Below are positions 51,902 to 61,549 of a DNA stretch of 64,000 nt, piece by piece; within the stretch, counting starts at the first letter, position 1, and every line of letters begins with the position of its first letter. A program made the translations under genes and the position numbers. The notes under the pieces are model-generated. The model did no database searches and was not told where the DNA came from. It saw only the letters and a program-made list of their open reading frames with translations. Source of the DNA: Chitinophagaceae bacterium 26-R-25 (lineage in GTDB: Bacteria > Bacteroidota > Bacteroidia > Chitinophagales > Chitinophagaceae); the NCBI GenBank assembly GCA_029906195.1, contig JARWSJ010000002.1, positions 1,302,001-1,366,000 of the forward strand, written 5' to 3'.

Positions 51902-53311
51902 TTGAAAAACAAAACACTCATACTCATTACTCTCATGTGCGGAACGTTCATGGCGGCGATTGATGCCAGCATCGTGAATGTATCATTGCCTGTAATGCGT
52001 ACTGAGTTTGATGTGCGGGTAGATGAAATAGAATGGGTGATCACCTCATACATGGTCGCATTTTCATTGTTCATACCATTGATCAACTGGGTAAAAAGCA
52101 GGATTGGTTATTACAACTTGTATTTGTTAAGTGTGGCAATATTTACACTCGGTTCGTTGCTGTGTAGTCTTGCAATTGATTTGCCGATGCTTGTAATTGC
52201 CAGAGTGATACAAGCGATTGGCGGCGGAGCAATTAGCCCCACGTCATTAGCGATTGTATCAGAAACATTTCCCAAAGAGGAGAGAGGAAGCGCCATTGGT
52301 TGGTGGGGGCTGGGAAATGTGATGGGGCCGGCACTTGGGCCCACATTAGGAGGAGTATTGACGCAATATCTTGGCTGGCCATCTATTTTTTATGTAAACA
52401 TTCCCGTAGGCATTGTTACCATTTTGCTTACAATGAAACATCTGAAATTCTTAAAGAACCAACCACGGTTTAAATATGGATTCGATATAAAAGGCTTTGC
52501 ATTTTTCGGCCTCTTCATCATTGCCATACAGTATGCAATTGCGGGCATTGCAAAATACAATCCGCTGTCCTGGCATGTGCTGGTTGGATTTTCGGTTACC
52601 GTTATAGCACTCATCCTATTTGTTCGTTCTGCACGAAGACCCGCGCCGTTATTGGATTTATCGGTATTCAGGTCCGGAGTGTTTTTAAGCAGTATTGTGA
52701 TTGTTGCGATACGCTCGATTGCGTTGTATGGAGGCTTGTTTTTTCTTCCGTTTTTATTGCAAGGCTTATTGGGCTTTTCGGAATTTCAGTCAGCGATGCT
52801 TATGTTGCCGAATGCACTTGTAATGATCATTGTAAGACCATTTGCCGGAAGGTATGCAGACAAAGGCGCGGTGAGAAATATCTCTGTTGCAGGAATCATA
52901 CTAGTGTCTTTATCCATGTTGTTGTTTTCCCGCATCAATGTTGGTTCTGGCATTTGGTTGATTATCGTCTCAATGGTAGTGCGTGGAGTGGGCATGGGCA
53001 TATTGGTGGCGCCGGTTTCGACTGCGTTATTAAATGCTGTGAGTGAAGGACAAACTGCAACAGCCACTTCTTTAAATAGCTTGGTGCAGCAGGTTGGCGG
53101 TTCTATTGGAATAGCGATCAGTGGTGTGGTGCATCAATACATTTACAACTATTATCTCGATAAAAATGACGTGATCATTATAGCAGAGCACTTTGCTTTG
53201 CAAGATGGATTTGTGATCGCTGGGATCATTATTGCTCTTGCGCTTATTCCTGCATTCAAATTACCGGCGAAGACGTATGTAAGACCGAAGGTGGAGGTTG
53301 CGTTGAAGTGA
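51902..53311 (+). CDS. DHA2-type MFS drug/proton antiporter
   Basis: A 469-residue major facilitator protein of the 14-helix DHA2 (EmrB/QacA) group. FMAAIDASIVNVSLPVM (residues 16-32) is the motif of helix 1, with ARVIQAIGGG at 99-108 and GWWGLGNVMGPALGPTLGG at 133-151. The frame starts at TTG 51902, preceded by an in-frame TAG; the first ATG (51934) would remove the start of helix 1, so TTG is favoured. Substrate unknown; the location after xylA is separated by a terminator, so a link to xylose is not supported. Confidence 0.9.
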   Translation: MKNKTLILITLMCGTFMAAIDASIVNVSLPVMRTEFDVRVDEIEWVITSYMVAFSLFIPLINWVKSRIGYYNLYLLSVAIFTLGSLLCSLAIDLPMLVIARVIQAIGGGAISPTSLAIVSETFPKEERGSAIGWWGLGNVMGPALGPTLGGVLTQYLGWPSIFYVNIPVGIVTILLTMKHLKFLKNQPRFKYGFDIKGFAFFGLFIIAIQYAIAGIAKYNPLSWHVLVGFSVTVIALILFVRSARRPAPLLDLSVFRSGVFLSSIVIVAIRSIALYGGLFFLPFLLQGLLGFSEFQSAMLMLPNALVMIIVRPFAGRYADKGAVRNISVAGIILVSLSMLLFSRINVGSGIWLIIVSMVVRGVGMGILVAPVSTALLNAVSEGQTATATSLNSLVQQVGGSIGIAISGVVHQYIYNYYLDKNDVIIIAEHFALQDGFVIAGIIIALALIPAFKLPAKTYVRPKVEVALK

Positions 53312-53323
53312 CCACTGCAATTT

Positions 53324-53486
53324 TGCACACGGATGACACGGATTGGACGGATTTACACTGATTTTTATTGCCTATCTGAAGTATAATTGGGCTCTTTACA
53401 GCTCATCTGAAATGTAGAGAGCGCAACTATTGTTTTTAAGCTCACACTGTAAACAGCGTTAAGCTTTAAGCGTTCGGCCTTCAGCT
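53324..53486. repeat. Unpaired arms of two families between convergent genes
   Basis: A left arm of CACACGGATGACACGG type (53325-53364) follows the transporter stop by 13 bases. A right arm of GGCGTT/AAGCGTT type (53455-53486) runs to the stop codon of the antiporter. They belong to different families and cannot pair. Confidence 0.8.
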
Positions 53487-55076
53487 TTACCTATGCAATC
53501 TCGCTTCTTCCAAATCCAGCTCCAATTCTTTCTTGCGAATCAATTCATCAGGAAAGCTATTGTTGTGGCGCATTTTGTTGAGTTCATTTCTTTTGATAGC
53601 GACAAGATCAATAAGCATTTGCCTGTACTTGGGAAGAAATGCGGGCGCTTCTGCTTCATTGGTTTCCATGTTAAGCCGCTTGCCGGCAATGTCTATCATG
53701 CGGGCATAACGTTCCTTTACGCGGATGTAGGCATCGTTGTCTGAAAGTTCAGAATAATGACTGTCCATGTGCTCAAGCGAAGCTTCCGCCAGTCGCAAAC
53801 GCACTGCCAGCTCGAGTTGTGACTCATCTTCTTCAGAATGTACTTTTAATACTTTGATCAACCAGGGAAGCGTTAAGCCCTGGAACACCAATGTTACCAG
53901 GATCAGGATGAATGTAATGAACAAAATAAGATCACGATGAGGGAAAGGCGTTTTATCAGATAATGTTAATGGAATGGCCAATCCTGATGCGAGTGACACC
54001 ACACCCCGCATACCACTCCAACCCACCACCAACACATTTTGCCATGTTGGTTTTGGCTCAGTTGTTCTGATTTTTTTACTTAAAAGCCTTGGTATGTAAG
54101 TGTTTGGAAATATCCACGCTATTCTGATGACAATCACCAGCAGTGTAATCAACAATGCATAACCGATGGAGGCAATAATAGAATGTTCCTGGATACCATT
54201 GACAATGCTGCGTAATTGCAAGCCAATTAAAATGAACACGACACCATTCAGCATAAACACAACAGTGTCCCAAACATGCTGCATTTGCAATCTTGAGCTG
54301 TATGAGAAAATATTTTGTGATCTGTAAGTAAGAAATAGACCGCCGCTTACAACCGCCAACACACCTGAACTATGAAAATGCTCAGCGGCGATGTACATGA
54401 TGTAAGGGGTCATCAGGCTTACGGCCGTATCAATGCTTGGCGTAGTGGGCAAATAACGGTGTATAGAATAAATGACAAAACCGATAGCGATGCCAATCAA
54501 TACGCCCAACGCAACGACATATAAAAAGTTAGCTTCTGCTTTCCAGATATTAAAATTGCCAATAAGGATAGCTGCCAACGCAAAGCGAAATACGATCAAA
54601 CTCGCTGCATCGTTCACCAGGCTTTCTCCTTCAAGTATGGTAACGATTCTTTTTGGTAGTTTTAGTTCCTGCATCACAGTTGTTGCGGCAACAGCATCTG
54701 GCGGTGAAATGATGCCACCCAATAAGAAGCCAAATGCCAATCCGAAATTTGGAATGATGTAGGATGAAAAGAATGCTACGCCACAGGCTGTCGTAATCAC
54801 CAAACCAAAGGCCAGCAACGAAATCGGTCTTTTCCATTTCCAGAAATCTTTCCACGACGTGTTCCATGCAGCGGCATATAACAAGGGTGGAAGGAATATC
54901 AGAAACACAAGATCTGGTTGTAATTGTATATCAGGAATGCCGGGAATAATGCTTATGAAAAGTCCTGACACAACAAGAAATATAGGATAAGAAATCCGCA
55001 GCTTGTCGCTAAGCATTGCCAGCATTGAAACGCCAAGCAATAGAGATATTATGAGAAGGATGTTGTCCTGGATCAT
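53487..55076 (-). CDS. Na+/H+ antiporter (CPA1 family)
   Basis: Exchanges protons for sodium at the inner membrane. I chose the ATG at 55076 (MIQDNILLIISLLLG, 529 residues); the frame upstream to 55139 only encodes repeat words. About 12 hydrophobic helices fill residues 1-400 with the CPA1 signatures LPPLLYAAAWNTSW, GGIISPPDAVAA (the key Asp of the ion site) and EGESLVNDAASLIVF. The C-terminal 120 residues are cytosolic and charged. It may help with pH or sodium homeostasis. Confidence 0.94.
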   Translation of the reverse strand: MIQDNILLIISLLLGVSMLAMLSDKLRISYPIFLVVSGLFISIIPGIPDIQLQPDLVFLIFLPPLLYAAAWNTSWKDFWKWKRPISLLAFGLVITTACGVAFFSSYIIPNFGLAFGFLLGGIISPPDAVAATTVMQELKLPKRIVTILEGESLVNDAASLIVFRFALAAILIGNFNIWKAEANFLYVVALGVLIGIAIGFVIYSIHRYLPTTPSIDTAVSLMTPYIMYIAAEHFHSSGVLAVVSGGLFLTYRSQNIFSYSSRLQMQHVWDTVVFMLNGVVFILIGLQLRSIVNGIQEHSIIASIGYALLITLLVIVIRIAWIFPNTYIPRLLSKKIRTTEPKPTWQNVLVVGWSGMRGVVSLASGLAIPLTLSDKTPFPHRDLILFITFILILVTLVFQGLTLPWLIKVLKVHSEEDESQLELAVRLRLAEASLEHMDSHYSELSDNDAYIRVKERYARMIDIAGKRLNMETNEAEAPAFLPKYRQMLIDLVAIKRNELNKMRHNNSFPDELIRKKELELDLEEARLHR

Positions 55077-55078
55077 GA

Positions 55079-55119
55079 GTGAAATTAGGAATTTGAAATT
55101 AGGAATTAGGAATTTGGAT
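55079..55119. repeat. AATTAGGA-word arm between pirin and antiporter genes
   Basis: GAAATTAGGAATTTGAAATTAGGAATTAGGAATTTGG. A single left-oriented arm that occupies the whole gap between the pirin stop and the antiporter start on the minus strand. Confidence 0.8.
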
Positions 55120-55974
55120 TCAATAGTCCAATGTTCCAAACTTTCCGTCGGCGTAATCTTGTTCTGCTTGCAGAACTTCTTCTTCGGTGTTCATTACGAT
55201 ATTTCCTTTGGCTGCAACTGGCTCATTTATTGGCTCCGCAGATAGAAAAATGATCTTGCAATCCGCTTCAGTTGCTATTTGAATGTCAGTGTTATCTTTT
55301 TCAAAGATGATTAACTCGTGCGATTTTACATGACTGCCATTGACATTTGCAGCGCCTTTTAAAAAATACAACAAGGTCCAATAGCCCTCTTTGGCAGCGA
55401 GTTTCAGCGTTTTGCCATTTGCCACATTTCCAAAAAGAGAAACGATAGGAGTGAATGATTGCAGTGGCCCGCTAAAATTTCCATATTCACCACTGACCAG
55501 TTTCAAATTGATGCCTTCCTCATTAAAGAGCGACGGCATTTGACCGGCAGAAACCTGTTGATAGTTGGGTGCATCCCATTTGTGGGCCGTCGGCACATTT
55601 ACCCAAAGCTGTATGAATTCGTAATTGCCACCCTTTTCAAGAAGCTCTTTTGTTGGGCCTTCACTATGTAATAATCCGCTTCCTGCAAACATCCATTGCA
55701 CATCTCCGGCATTGATAACACCTTCATTGCCCTGGCTGTCTTTATGGTATCCCGAACCTTGAAACATAAATGTTACCGGTGCAAAGCCCCTGTGCGGATG
55801 CGGATGCACACGCTCTGCCGGAGAGTTTGGCGAATACTGATGTTCTGGCAAATGATGCAAAACAATAAATGGGTTGGCAAAGCGGAAATCCTTATGTGGC
55901 AAAGGTTGTAAAATAGTTTCTTCGCCTATGCTTTTTTCTCTTCCTTCTAATATATGATCAATCTTTTTCTCCAT
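55120..55974 (-). CDS. Pirin family protein
   Basis: A 284-residue bicupin of the pirin family. HPHRGFAPVTFMFQGSGYHKDSQG at residues 57-80 carries the metal-binding His residues, completed by GLLHSEGP near 100. Bacterial pirins are metal-dependent; some act as quercetin dioxygenases, others as regulators. The C-terminal cupin (about 190-265) lacks the metal ligands, as usual. It is followed by the antiporter gene on the same strand. Confidence 0.93.
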   Translation of the reverse strand: MEKKIDHILEGREKSIGEETILQPLPHKDFRFANPFIVLHHLPEHQYSPNSPAERVHPHPHRGFAPVTFMFQGSGYHKDSQGNEGVINAGDVQWMFAGSGLLHSEGPTKELLEKGGNYEFIQLWVNVPTAHKWDAPNYQQVSAGQMPSLFNEEGINLKLVSGEYGNFSGPLQSFTPIVSLFGNVANGKTLKLAAKEGYWTLLYFLKGAANVNGSHVKSHELIIFEKDNTDIQIATEADCKIIFLSAEPINEPVAAKGNIVMNTEEEVLQAEQDYADGKFGTLDY

Positions 55975-55998
55975 ACAAAATAATTTGGCAGCGGGTTA

Positions 55999-56104
55999 AG
56001 TCAAAAGTCAAAAGTCAAAAGTCAAAACCTTTTATCTACCCTTCTCTGGCTATACATTCGGCTGCAACCCACTTTTTACTTTTTGCTTTTCACTTTTGAC
56101 TTTG
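55999..56104. repeat. AAAAGTCA-word inverted-repeat island
   Basis: The left arm (55999-56028) is four copies of the 8-base word GTCAAAA in tandem. The right arm (56070-56104: TTTTTACTTTTTGCTTTTCACTTTTGAC) ends 2 bases before the osmC stop. Confidence 0.9.
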
Positions 56105-56105
56105 C

Positions 56106-56522
56106 TTACGCAAGCATCGTGATAATGTCGTTCGGTTTTTTCAACAGCCTGTGAACGGGACATGCATCTGCAATCTCCATCAAACGCTGGCGCTGCTCGT
56201 CGGTAAGATCACCGCTGAATGAAAGCTCCACATAAAACGTATTGTTGCCGGATGGCAATGCCTTGCCTGACACAAGATTGACCTTGGCATGTATTTTATT
56301 TAGGTTCCAGCCTTTGCGGTTGGCGTACATGCGCAATGTGATCACTGTGCAGGAAGCGAGCGACATGCAGATATAGTCTCCTGGCGCAGGGCCAAGGTCA
56401 AGGCCGCCTTTTTCCGTAAGCTCATCTGCAATAAGGCTATGGCCGTTTACATTCAAATTGATCGTATACAGCTCGCCGTTATTTTCGGCTTCTGCCGTGG
56501 CAATAATATTTGTTGGCAACAC
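56106..56522 (-). CDS. OsmC/YhfA family peroxiredoxin-like protein
   Basis: A 138-residue OsmC-fold protein. It carries the peroxidatic Cys region CMSLASCTVITLRMY (residues 50-64) and the second conserved Cys in ADACPVHRLL near 123. OsmC proteins reduce organic hydroperoxides with thiols; this form is closer to YhfA/OsmC-like than to Ohr. Cys at about residues 50-58 and 123 fit the catalytic pair. Confidence 0.9.
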   Translation of the reverse strand: MLPTNIIATAEAENNGELYTINLNVNGHSLIADELTEKGGLDLGPAPGDYICMSLASCTVITLRMYANRKGWNLNKIHAKVNLVSGKALPSGNNTFYVELSFSGDLTDEQRQRLMEIADACPVHRLLKKPNDIITMLA

Positions 56523-56573
56523 GGTGGATGGTTTTTAGTTTTAAGGAATATTGGTCTCAGAAATTATGCCGGA

Positions 56574-56864
56574 TTATTTTTTCCAGACATCATTGTACAG
56601 ATCGGGATGTCGTTGGAATTGGGCGTGAACGTATGGACACAATGGGATAACTTTCAACTGGTGCTGACGTGCGTAGTTGACCATTGTTTCCAGCAGCTTT
56701 TTGGCAATGCCTTTGCCTTCTGCTTCCGGCTTCACTTCAGTGTGATACACCGCCAGATCATGTCCATTAATGCCAATTTCCATTTCGCCTAATTGTTGAT
56801 CATTTTCCTCGTAAAAAAAAGCGCCGCGGTTCCTGTCGTTTAACTGAAGTGTGATGTTGTCCAT
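56574..56864 (-). CDS. Small GNAT-like N-acetyltransferase (YjdJ type)
   Basis: A 96-residue acetyltransferase-like protein of the short GNAT_like (PF14542-type) group. The ATG at 56864 (MDNITLQLND) gives the family length; a frame open to 56891 adds 9 residues. EGKGIAKKLLETMVNYARQHQLKVIPLCPYV holds the acetyl-CoA loop (R/KxxGIA) and the conserved C-P-Y-V end. Substrate unknown. Gap to the upstream pflA gene contains the pfl terminator. Confidence 0.85.
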   Translation of the reverse strand: MDNITLQLNDRNRGAFFYEENDQQLGEMEIGINGHDLAVYHTEVKPEAEGKGIAKKLLETMVNYARQHQLKVIPLCPYVHAQFQRHPDLYNDVWKK

Positions 56865-57186
56865 GGTAACTATTTGAAGATTATTGATCAAATTTAGTCA
56901 ACGAAGCTTATGTTACAAAGCGAGTGAGAACACAGATGACGCAGATTGGACTGATTTACACTGATTTTTTTGAGTATTTAGCTAAACAATAATTGGCGAG
57001 GCTACTAAATACAAAAAAGTCCCTCAATTGGGACTTTACTTTTTCAAGTAGGCAATATATCGATAGAAGATCCGTGAAAATCGGTTAAACACCTGCCCGT
57101 CCGATCAAGCGGTGGCGGCATTTGTGTGTTGCAAAATATCAAATCTTAATAAATCATGACAATCATGAAAATCTGCGTTCCTTCTC
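56865..57186. other. Intergenic region with partial arms and pfl terminator
   Basis: A left arm (56924-56964: GTGAGAACACAGATGACGCAGATTGG...) and a short right arm (57154-57192: ATCATGACAATCATGAAAATCTGCG...TCTCAC) are partly complementary. The pfl terminator lies at 57011-57038. No gene is supported. Confidence 0.65.
57011..57038 (-). terminator. Intrinsic terminator of the focA-pflB-pflA unit
   Basis: On the minus strand AAAGTCCC pairs with GGGACTTT around AATTGA, followed by TTTTG; about 150 bases after the pflA stop. Confidence 0.85.
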
Positions 57187-57975
57187 TCACTTCAGTCGCA
57201 CATCAGCGAAGTATTTTTGAAAAGTATGTAGCACTCTTTCTTTGATTTCTGTAGAAGGAGTAGTAACATCTGTTAACTGATAAGGTAGTCCCATCATGCG
57301 CCATTTGTGCATACCCAGCTGGTGATAGGGAAGAATCTCAACGCGGTCCACATTTTTGTAGCCGGTAAATTGTTTCGCCCATCTTTCAACAAATTCAGGT
57401 TGATCGTTCCAGCCCGGAACGAGTACGTAACGCAACCACATCTTTTGGTTGACGCTTTCACAATATTCCGCCACCTTTAAAGTTGGCTTGTTCGAAACGC
57501 CACATAGTTTGTGGTGCCAGTCATCATCAATATGTTTTACGTCGAGAAGAATCAGGTCGGTGTGATGCAGCAGTTCTTTTACATCATTATCAAGCAATCT
57601 GCCATTGGAATCAAGGCAGGTGTTAATACCATTGTCGTGGAGTTTTTTAAAGAAGCTGATCAACTTTGATCTTTGCAACAGCGGCTCGCCTCCGGAAACA
57701 GTCACACCGCCTTTGTTGCCAAAATAATCTTTTTGATTAATGGCTCGTGTTACCAATTCATCTATAGAAACCATCGTGCCGCCATTCACATCCAGCGTAT
57801 CTACATTTTGACAATACAGGCACCGAAACTGGCAGCCCTGCACAAAGATCACCATTCTAACACCGGGGCCGTCGTGCGTTCCAAATGTCTCAAGCGAATG
57901 AATGCGAAGATCATTCGGATGCTGGATGTTTAGCGCATCCTGCTCGGTATCCTGGAGTGGAAAATAGAGGGCCAT
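57187..57975 (-). CDS. pflA: Pyruvate formate-lyase activating enzyme
   Basis: A radical SAM enzyme that abstracts a hydrogen from the Gly radical site of PflB. The 262-residue protein has Cys48-x3-Cys52-x2-Cys55 (GCQFRCLYCQN) for the 4Fe-4S cluster and GNKGGVTVSGGEPLLQ for SAM binding, with YHQLGMHKWRMMG near the end. Works only in reducing, oxygen-free conditions. It is third in the focA-pflB-pflA order but separated from pflB by 184 bases containing a repeat island. Confidence 0.96.
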   Translation of the reverse strand: MALYFPLQDTEQDALNIQHPNDLRIHSLETFGTHDGPGVRMVIFVQGCQFRCLYCQNVDTLDVNGGTMVSIDELVTRAINQKDYFGNKGGVTVSGGEPLLQRSKLISFFKKLHDNGINTCLDSNGRLLDNDVKELLHHTDLILLDVKHIDDDWHHKLCGVSNKPTLKVAEYCESVNQKMWLRYVLVPGWNDQPEFVERWAKQFTGYKNVDRVEILPYHQLGMHKWRMMGLPYQLTDVTTPSTEIKERVLHTFQKYFADVRLK

Positions 57976-58015
57976 GGCGACAGTATAATTGAATGATTGA
58001 ATAATTGTATTAATT

Positions 58016-58156
58016 GAAAATTGAAAGTTGAAAGTTGAAAATGGGGTTGTTGGAAGTGGGACACTCTGTGTTCTTTATCGGACAATGAATGCTCAAATTC
58101 CCTAAACAAATTTTAACCCAAGGCATTTTCAATTTTCAACTTTCAATTTTCAATTA
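58016..58156. repeat. TTGAAA-word inverted-repeat island between pflB and pflA
   Basis: The left arm (58016-58041) is ATTGAAAATTGAAAGTTGAAAG. The right arm (58125-58156) ends 3 bases before the pflB stop on the minus strand. A cotranscript would fold the island between the two genes. Confidence 0.92.
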
Positions 58157-58159
58157 AAA

Positions 58160-60394
58160 CTACATGCTTTCATGGAATGTTCTCGCGATCACTTCCAATT
58201 GGTGTGCTTTTGACAGTCGAACAAAATTAACCGCATATCCTGAAACGCGTATTGTTAACTGAGGATATTGTTCCGGATGATTGTATGCATCCATCAATGT
58301 TTCGCGATTAAGCACATTTACATTGAGGTGATGTGCACCATGACCAAAATATCCATTCAAAGTTGCAACGAGATTTTCAACTTGTTCTTCTTTTGAGGAG
58401 CCCAGTGATTTAGGGATCATCGAGAATGTATTGGAAATGCCGTCCTGTGCATCTTCATAACTAAGTTTACTAACTGAGTTCAACGAAGCGATTGCTCCTG
58501 TGCAATCACGGCCATGCATTGGATTGGCACCCGGTGCAAAGGATTCACCTGCTTTACGTCCATCAGGAGTTGCGCCGGTGTTTTTTCCATACATTACATT
58601 GGATGTGATGGTTAGCAATGACAGTGTAGGTACCGCGTTTTTGTATGTGTGATGTTTGCGCAATTCACCAATAAAGAAAGATGTGATTTCTTTCGCGATA
58701 TTATCAACACGATCATCGTCGTTACCATATTTAGGGAAATCGCCTTCAATATTGAAATCGACAGTCAGGCCTTTGCTATTGCGAACAGGAGTGACCTTTG
58801 CGTATTTAATGGCACTCAGCGAATCTGCAATGATTGAAATGCCCGCTGCACCATAAGCGATGTCTATGCCCGGATCTGTGTCTATCAACGCCATTTGCGC
58901 TCTTTCGTAATAATATTTATCATGCATATAGTGAATGATGAACATTGATTTTGCGTACACTCTCGCCAATTCGCTTAATGCATATTTGAATTGTTGCAAA
59001 ACAAGATCGTAACTTAAAACGCCTTCAGGTATTGCAGGAACACCGTTGATGATCTGAGCACCTTTTTCTTCTTCGCGTCCTTCGTTTAGCGACAATAGCA
59101 ATGTTTTTGGCATGTTTGCCCTTGCACCAAAGTGTTGAATGCGTTTGCCAATTGGTTGGTAAGAAACGCAACACGCAATACCATAATCGTCAGACCCGCG
59201 AACGCATCTCATTACATCATCATTCTCATATTGTAATGAAGAGGTGTCAATAGAAACCTGTGCACAGAAGCTTTTGAATTCTTCAGGCAAATCATTTGAC
59301 CAAAGCACTGTAAGGTTTGGTTCAGGAGCAGGTCCTAGATTGTATAATGTTTGCAGAAAGCGGAAAGATGTTTTGGTAACTTTTGTGCGGCCATCGTGGA
59401 ACTGTCCGCCAATAGATTCTGTTACCCATGTAGGATCGCCGCCAAATATTTCATCGTAAGATGCAGGTCTTAAGTGGCGAACCAGGCGAAGTTTCATTAC
59501 AAACTGGTCGATCATTTCCTGCGCTTCTTCTTCGGTGATTATACCTGCTTCAAGATCGCGTTCAATGTAAATATCAAAGAATGACGAAACATTACCAAGA
59601 GACATTGCGGCACCATCTTGTTCTTTGATGGCGGCTAAATAACCAATGTATGTCCATTGTATCGCTTCCTGCGCAGTTTCAGCGGGGCGTGTTACATCAA
59701 TGCCATATTCTTTTGCCATTACTACCATATCTTTCAATGCATTGATCTGCAAAGAAAGTTCTTCGCGAAGGCGGACTTTATGTTCAGTCAATTCTCCTGA
59801 AACATTAACGTAGTCAAATTTTTTTGCTTCAATAAGTACATTGGCTCCGTAGAGGGCCATGCGGCGGAAGTCGCCAATGATGCGGCCCCTGGCGTAGTTG
59901 TCTGGCAAACCTGTCAATACGTGATTGGAACGGTATGCCCTGATTTCGCTATCGTAAGCATCAAATACTGCCTGGTTGTGGTTTCTGGCATAGTTGAAGA
60001 TGTCAGCCACGCGTTCTGAAACTTTTAATCCTCGTTCTTCCACTGCAGCCTGTACCAGTTTGATGCCGCCAAAAGGTTTCATCGCACGCATCAACGGAAG
60101 TTCTGTTTGTAAACCAACAATCACTTCATCATCTCTTTTTATATAGCCGGGTCTAAACGCTGTTATATTAGAAATCACTTCTGTATTGATTGAACGACAG
60201 CCGTTGTTAATTCTTTCTTCGTTCAATGCTACTTTAGCTGCGTTCCACACACGAAGCGTTTTCTTGCTTGGGCCTTGCAGAAAAGAGGCTCCTCCTTCAT
60301 ACGGAGTAATATTGTTTTTTACAAAGTCAGCAGGATCAATATTTTTGTTCCAAGCTCCTTTTTTAAACTCTTTTAAAGAAAGGTCTGTGTTCAT
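58160..60394 (-). CDS. pflB: Pyruvate formate-lyase (formate C-acetyltransferase)
   Basis: Converts pyruvate and CoA to acetyl-CoA and formate under anoxic conditions through a glycyl radical. The 744-residue chain has the two active-site cysteines Cys408-Cys409 (GIACCVSYQ) and the radical Gly719 in RVSGYAV, 26 residues from the end. [21 protein letters not shown] is also typical of true PFL rather than glycerol dehydratases or other glycyl radical enzymes. It follows focA by 31 bases. Confidence 0.97.
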   Translation of the reverse strand: MNTDLSLKEFKKGAWNKNIDPADFVKNNITPYEGGASFLQGPSKKTLRVWNAAKVALNEERINNGCRSINTEVISNITAFRPGYIKRDDEVIVGLQTELPLMRAMKPFGGIKLVQAAVEERGLKVSERVADIFNYARNHNQAVFDAYDSEIRAYRSNHVLTGLPDNYARGRIIGDFRRMALYGANVLIEAKKFDYVNVSGELTEHKVRLREELSLQINALKDMVVMAKEYGIDVTRPAETAQEAIQWTYIGYLAAIKEQDGAAMSLGNVSSFFDIYIERDLEAGIITEEEAQEMIDQFVMKLRLVRHLRPASYDEIFGGDPTWVTESIGGQFHDGRTKVTKTSFRFLQTLYNLGPAPEPNLTVLWSNDLPEEFKSFCAQVSIDTSSLQYENDDVMRCVRGSDDYGIACCVSYQPIGKRIQHFGARANMPKTLLLSLNEGREEEKGAQIINGVPAIPEGVLSYDLVLQQFKYALSELARVYAKSMFIIHYMHDKYYYERAQMALIDTDPGIDIAYGAAGISIIADSLSAIKYAKVTPVRNSKGLTVDFNIEGDFPKYGNDDDRVDNIAKEITSFFIGELRKHHTYKNAVPTLSLLTITSNVMYGKNTGATPDGRKAGESFAPGANPMHGRDCTGAIASLNSVSKLSYEDAQDGISNTFSMIPKSLGSSKEEQVENLVATLNGYFGHGAHHLNVNVLNRETLMDAYNHPEQYPQLTIRVSGYAVNFVRLSKAHQLEVIARTFHESM

Positions 60395-60425
60395 AATAAT
60401 ACTGTTTAAATTTTATAAAAATCGA

Positions 60426-61292
60426 TCAGTAACAATCATGGTTTGACTTTACTGATTTCTGGTCTTTTTTTAAAAACATCCACCAATAGAAGGCGCCTAC
60501 CATAAGCGCTCCGCCAATAAGGTTGCCAATAGTTGCGGGAATAATATTGTTTATGATAGCGTTCGATACTGTGAGGTTACAAAGCTTTTCTGCACTTACT
60601 CCCATGTCTTTCGCAGCCTGTAGATAAGCAGGATTTGTTTTTGCAAGCAAACCCATCGGTATGTAGTACATATTGGCAATTACGTGTTCGAGACCAAGTA
60701 CGATGAAAAGAAATATCGGATAAAATATGCCCATGATTTTGCCTGCAACATCTTTTGCTGTGTAGCAGAACCACACGCCCATGCACACGAGCAGGTTGGC
60801 AAAGGTTGACGAAATAAGTGCCGCTGATGGCGTCATGGAACTCTTGGTGGCGGCGATTTTTATGTTGTATGCGCTTATGAGGTTATCGGTGTGGCAGTCA
60901 TGGTTGTAGCAGTACAAACAAGCCACTACCAGCAATGAACCGATCAGATTTCCTATGTAAACAAAGAATAAACTTTTCGCATAATTTTTCCAGCTTGCTT
61001 TCTTCTGCAGGGAGCTTACCATGATCAGGGTGTTGCCGGTGAATAACTCGCATCCACTTAAGAGTATCAATACAAGGCCAACAGGAAATATCAAACCACT
61101 TATAAGACGTGCAAAACCAAGATAGGGTATGTTGTGCGTTACGATGATGGTAGCATGTGCAGCGAGTGAAAGAAAGACGCCGGCCATAATCCCGAGAAGT
61201 AACATTTTTGTTGCGGGAAGCGTAGATTTTTTATAGCCCGTTTCTACTACGTAGTCGATGACCTGTGCCGGTGTGTTGTAACGTAAGTCCAT
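60426..61292 (-). CDS. focA: Formate/nitrite transporter FocA
   Basis: A 288-residue pentameric formate channel. Six helices are visible, with the conserved ELFTGNTLIMV (Omega loop region, near 100-110) and the loop FANLLVCMGVWFC, NMYYIPMG, and NLIGGALMVGAFYWW near the C-terminus. Exports the formate made by PflB. First gene of the anaerobic unit. Just upstream are two direct copies of a 20-base site (61310-61352). Confidence 0.94.
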   Translation of the reverse strand: MDLRYNTPAQVIDYVVETGYKKSTLPATKMLLLGIMAGVFLSLAAHATIIVTHNIPYLGFARLISGLIFPVGLVLILLSGCELFTGNTLIMVSSLQKKASWKNYAKSLFFVYIGNLIGSLLVVACLYCYNHDCHTDNLISAYNIKIAATKSSMTPSAALISSTFANLLVCMGVWFCYTAKDVAGKIMGIFYPIFLFIVLGLEHVIANMYYIPMGLLAKTNPAYLQAAKDMGVSAEKLCNLTVSNAIINNIIPATIGNLIGGALMVGAFYWWMFLKKDQKSVKSNHDCY

Positions 61293-61309
61293 ATAAACAT
61301 TCTTGGTTT

Positions 61310-61352
61310 ATATGGCAAGCAATCGTTAAGAATATGGCAGGCAATCGTTAGG
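61310..61352 (-). promoter_or_regulatory. Two tandem 20-base sites before focA
   Basis: Plus-strand 61310-61328 (ATATGGCAAGCAATCGTTA) and 61332-61352 (ATATGGCAGGCAATCGTTAG) form direct repeats with a 22-base period. In the focA transcript they read TAACGATTGC(T/C)TGCCATAT, with the nearer site 18 bases from the ATG and followed by a small ATAAAC/GTTTAT hairpin. The first copy is identical over 19 bases to 4590-4608. They could be tandem protein operators (two helical turns) or an antisense target. No FNR-type palindrome was seen in the 257-base gap. Confidence 0.6.
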
Positions 61353-61549
61353 AGAAAAATCGAAAGGAAACTTACGCAAACCTACAGCGCACTGATTTTA
61401 TTTTTTATGACGTCGATCAAAAGCATTTTGTTAAAGGCATGTTTTTAATCAGTTACAAATTTCGTTTTTATGGCAAATGAGGGTGAAAGCATTGATACTT
61501 AAGCCGTCACAAAAAGGCGTTTTTGTTGTAAATATTTTAACAGGAAAAC

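Noticed and set aside
61293..61549. FNR/CRP-type operator before focA
   Set aside because: Only an isolated ATCAA half-site was found, no TTGAT-N4-ATCAA palindrome.
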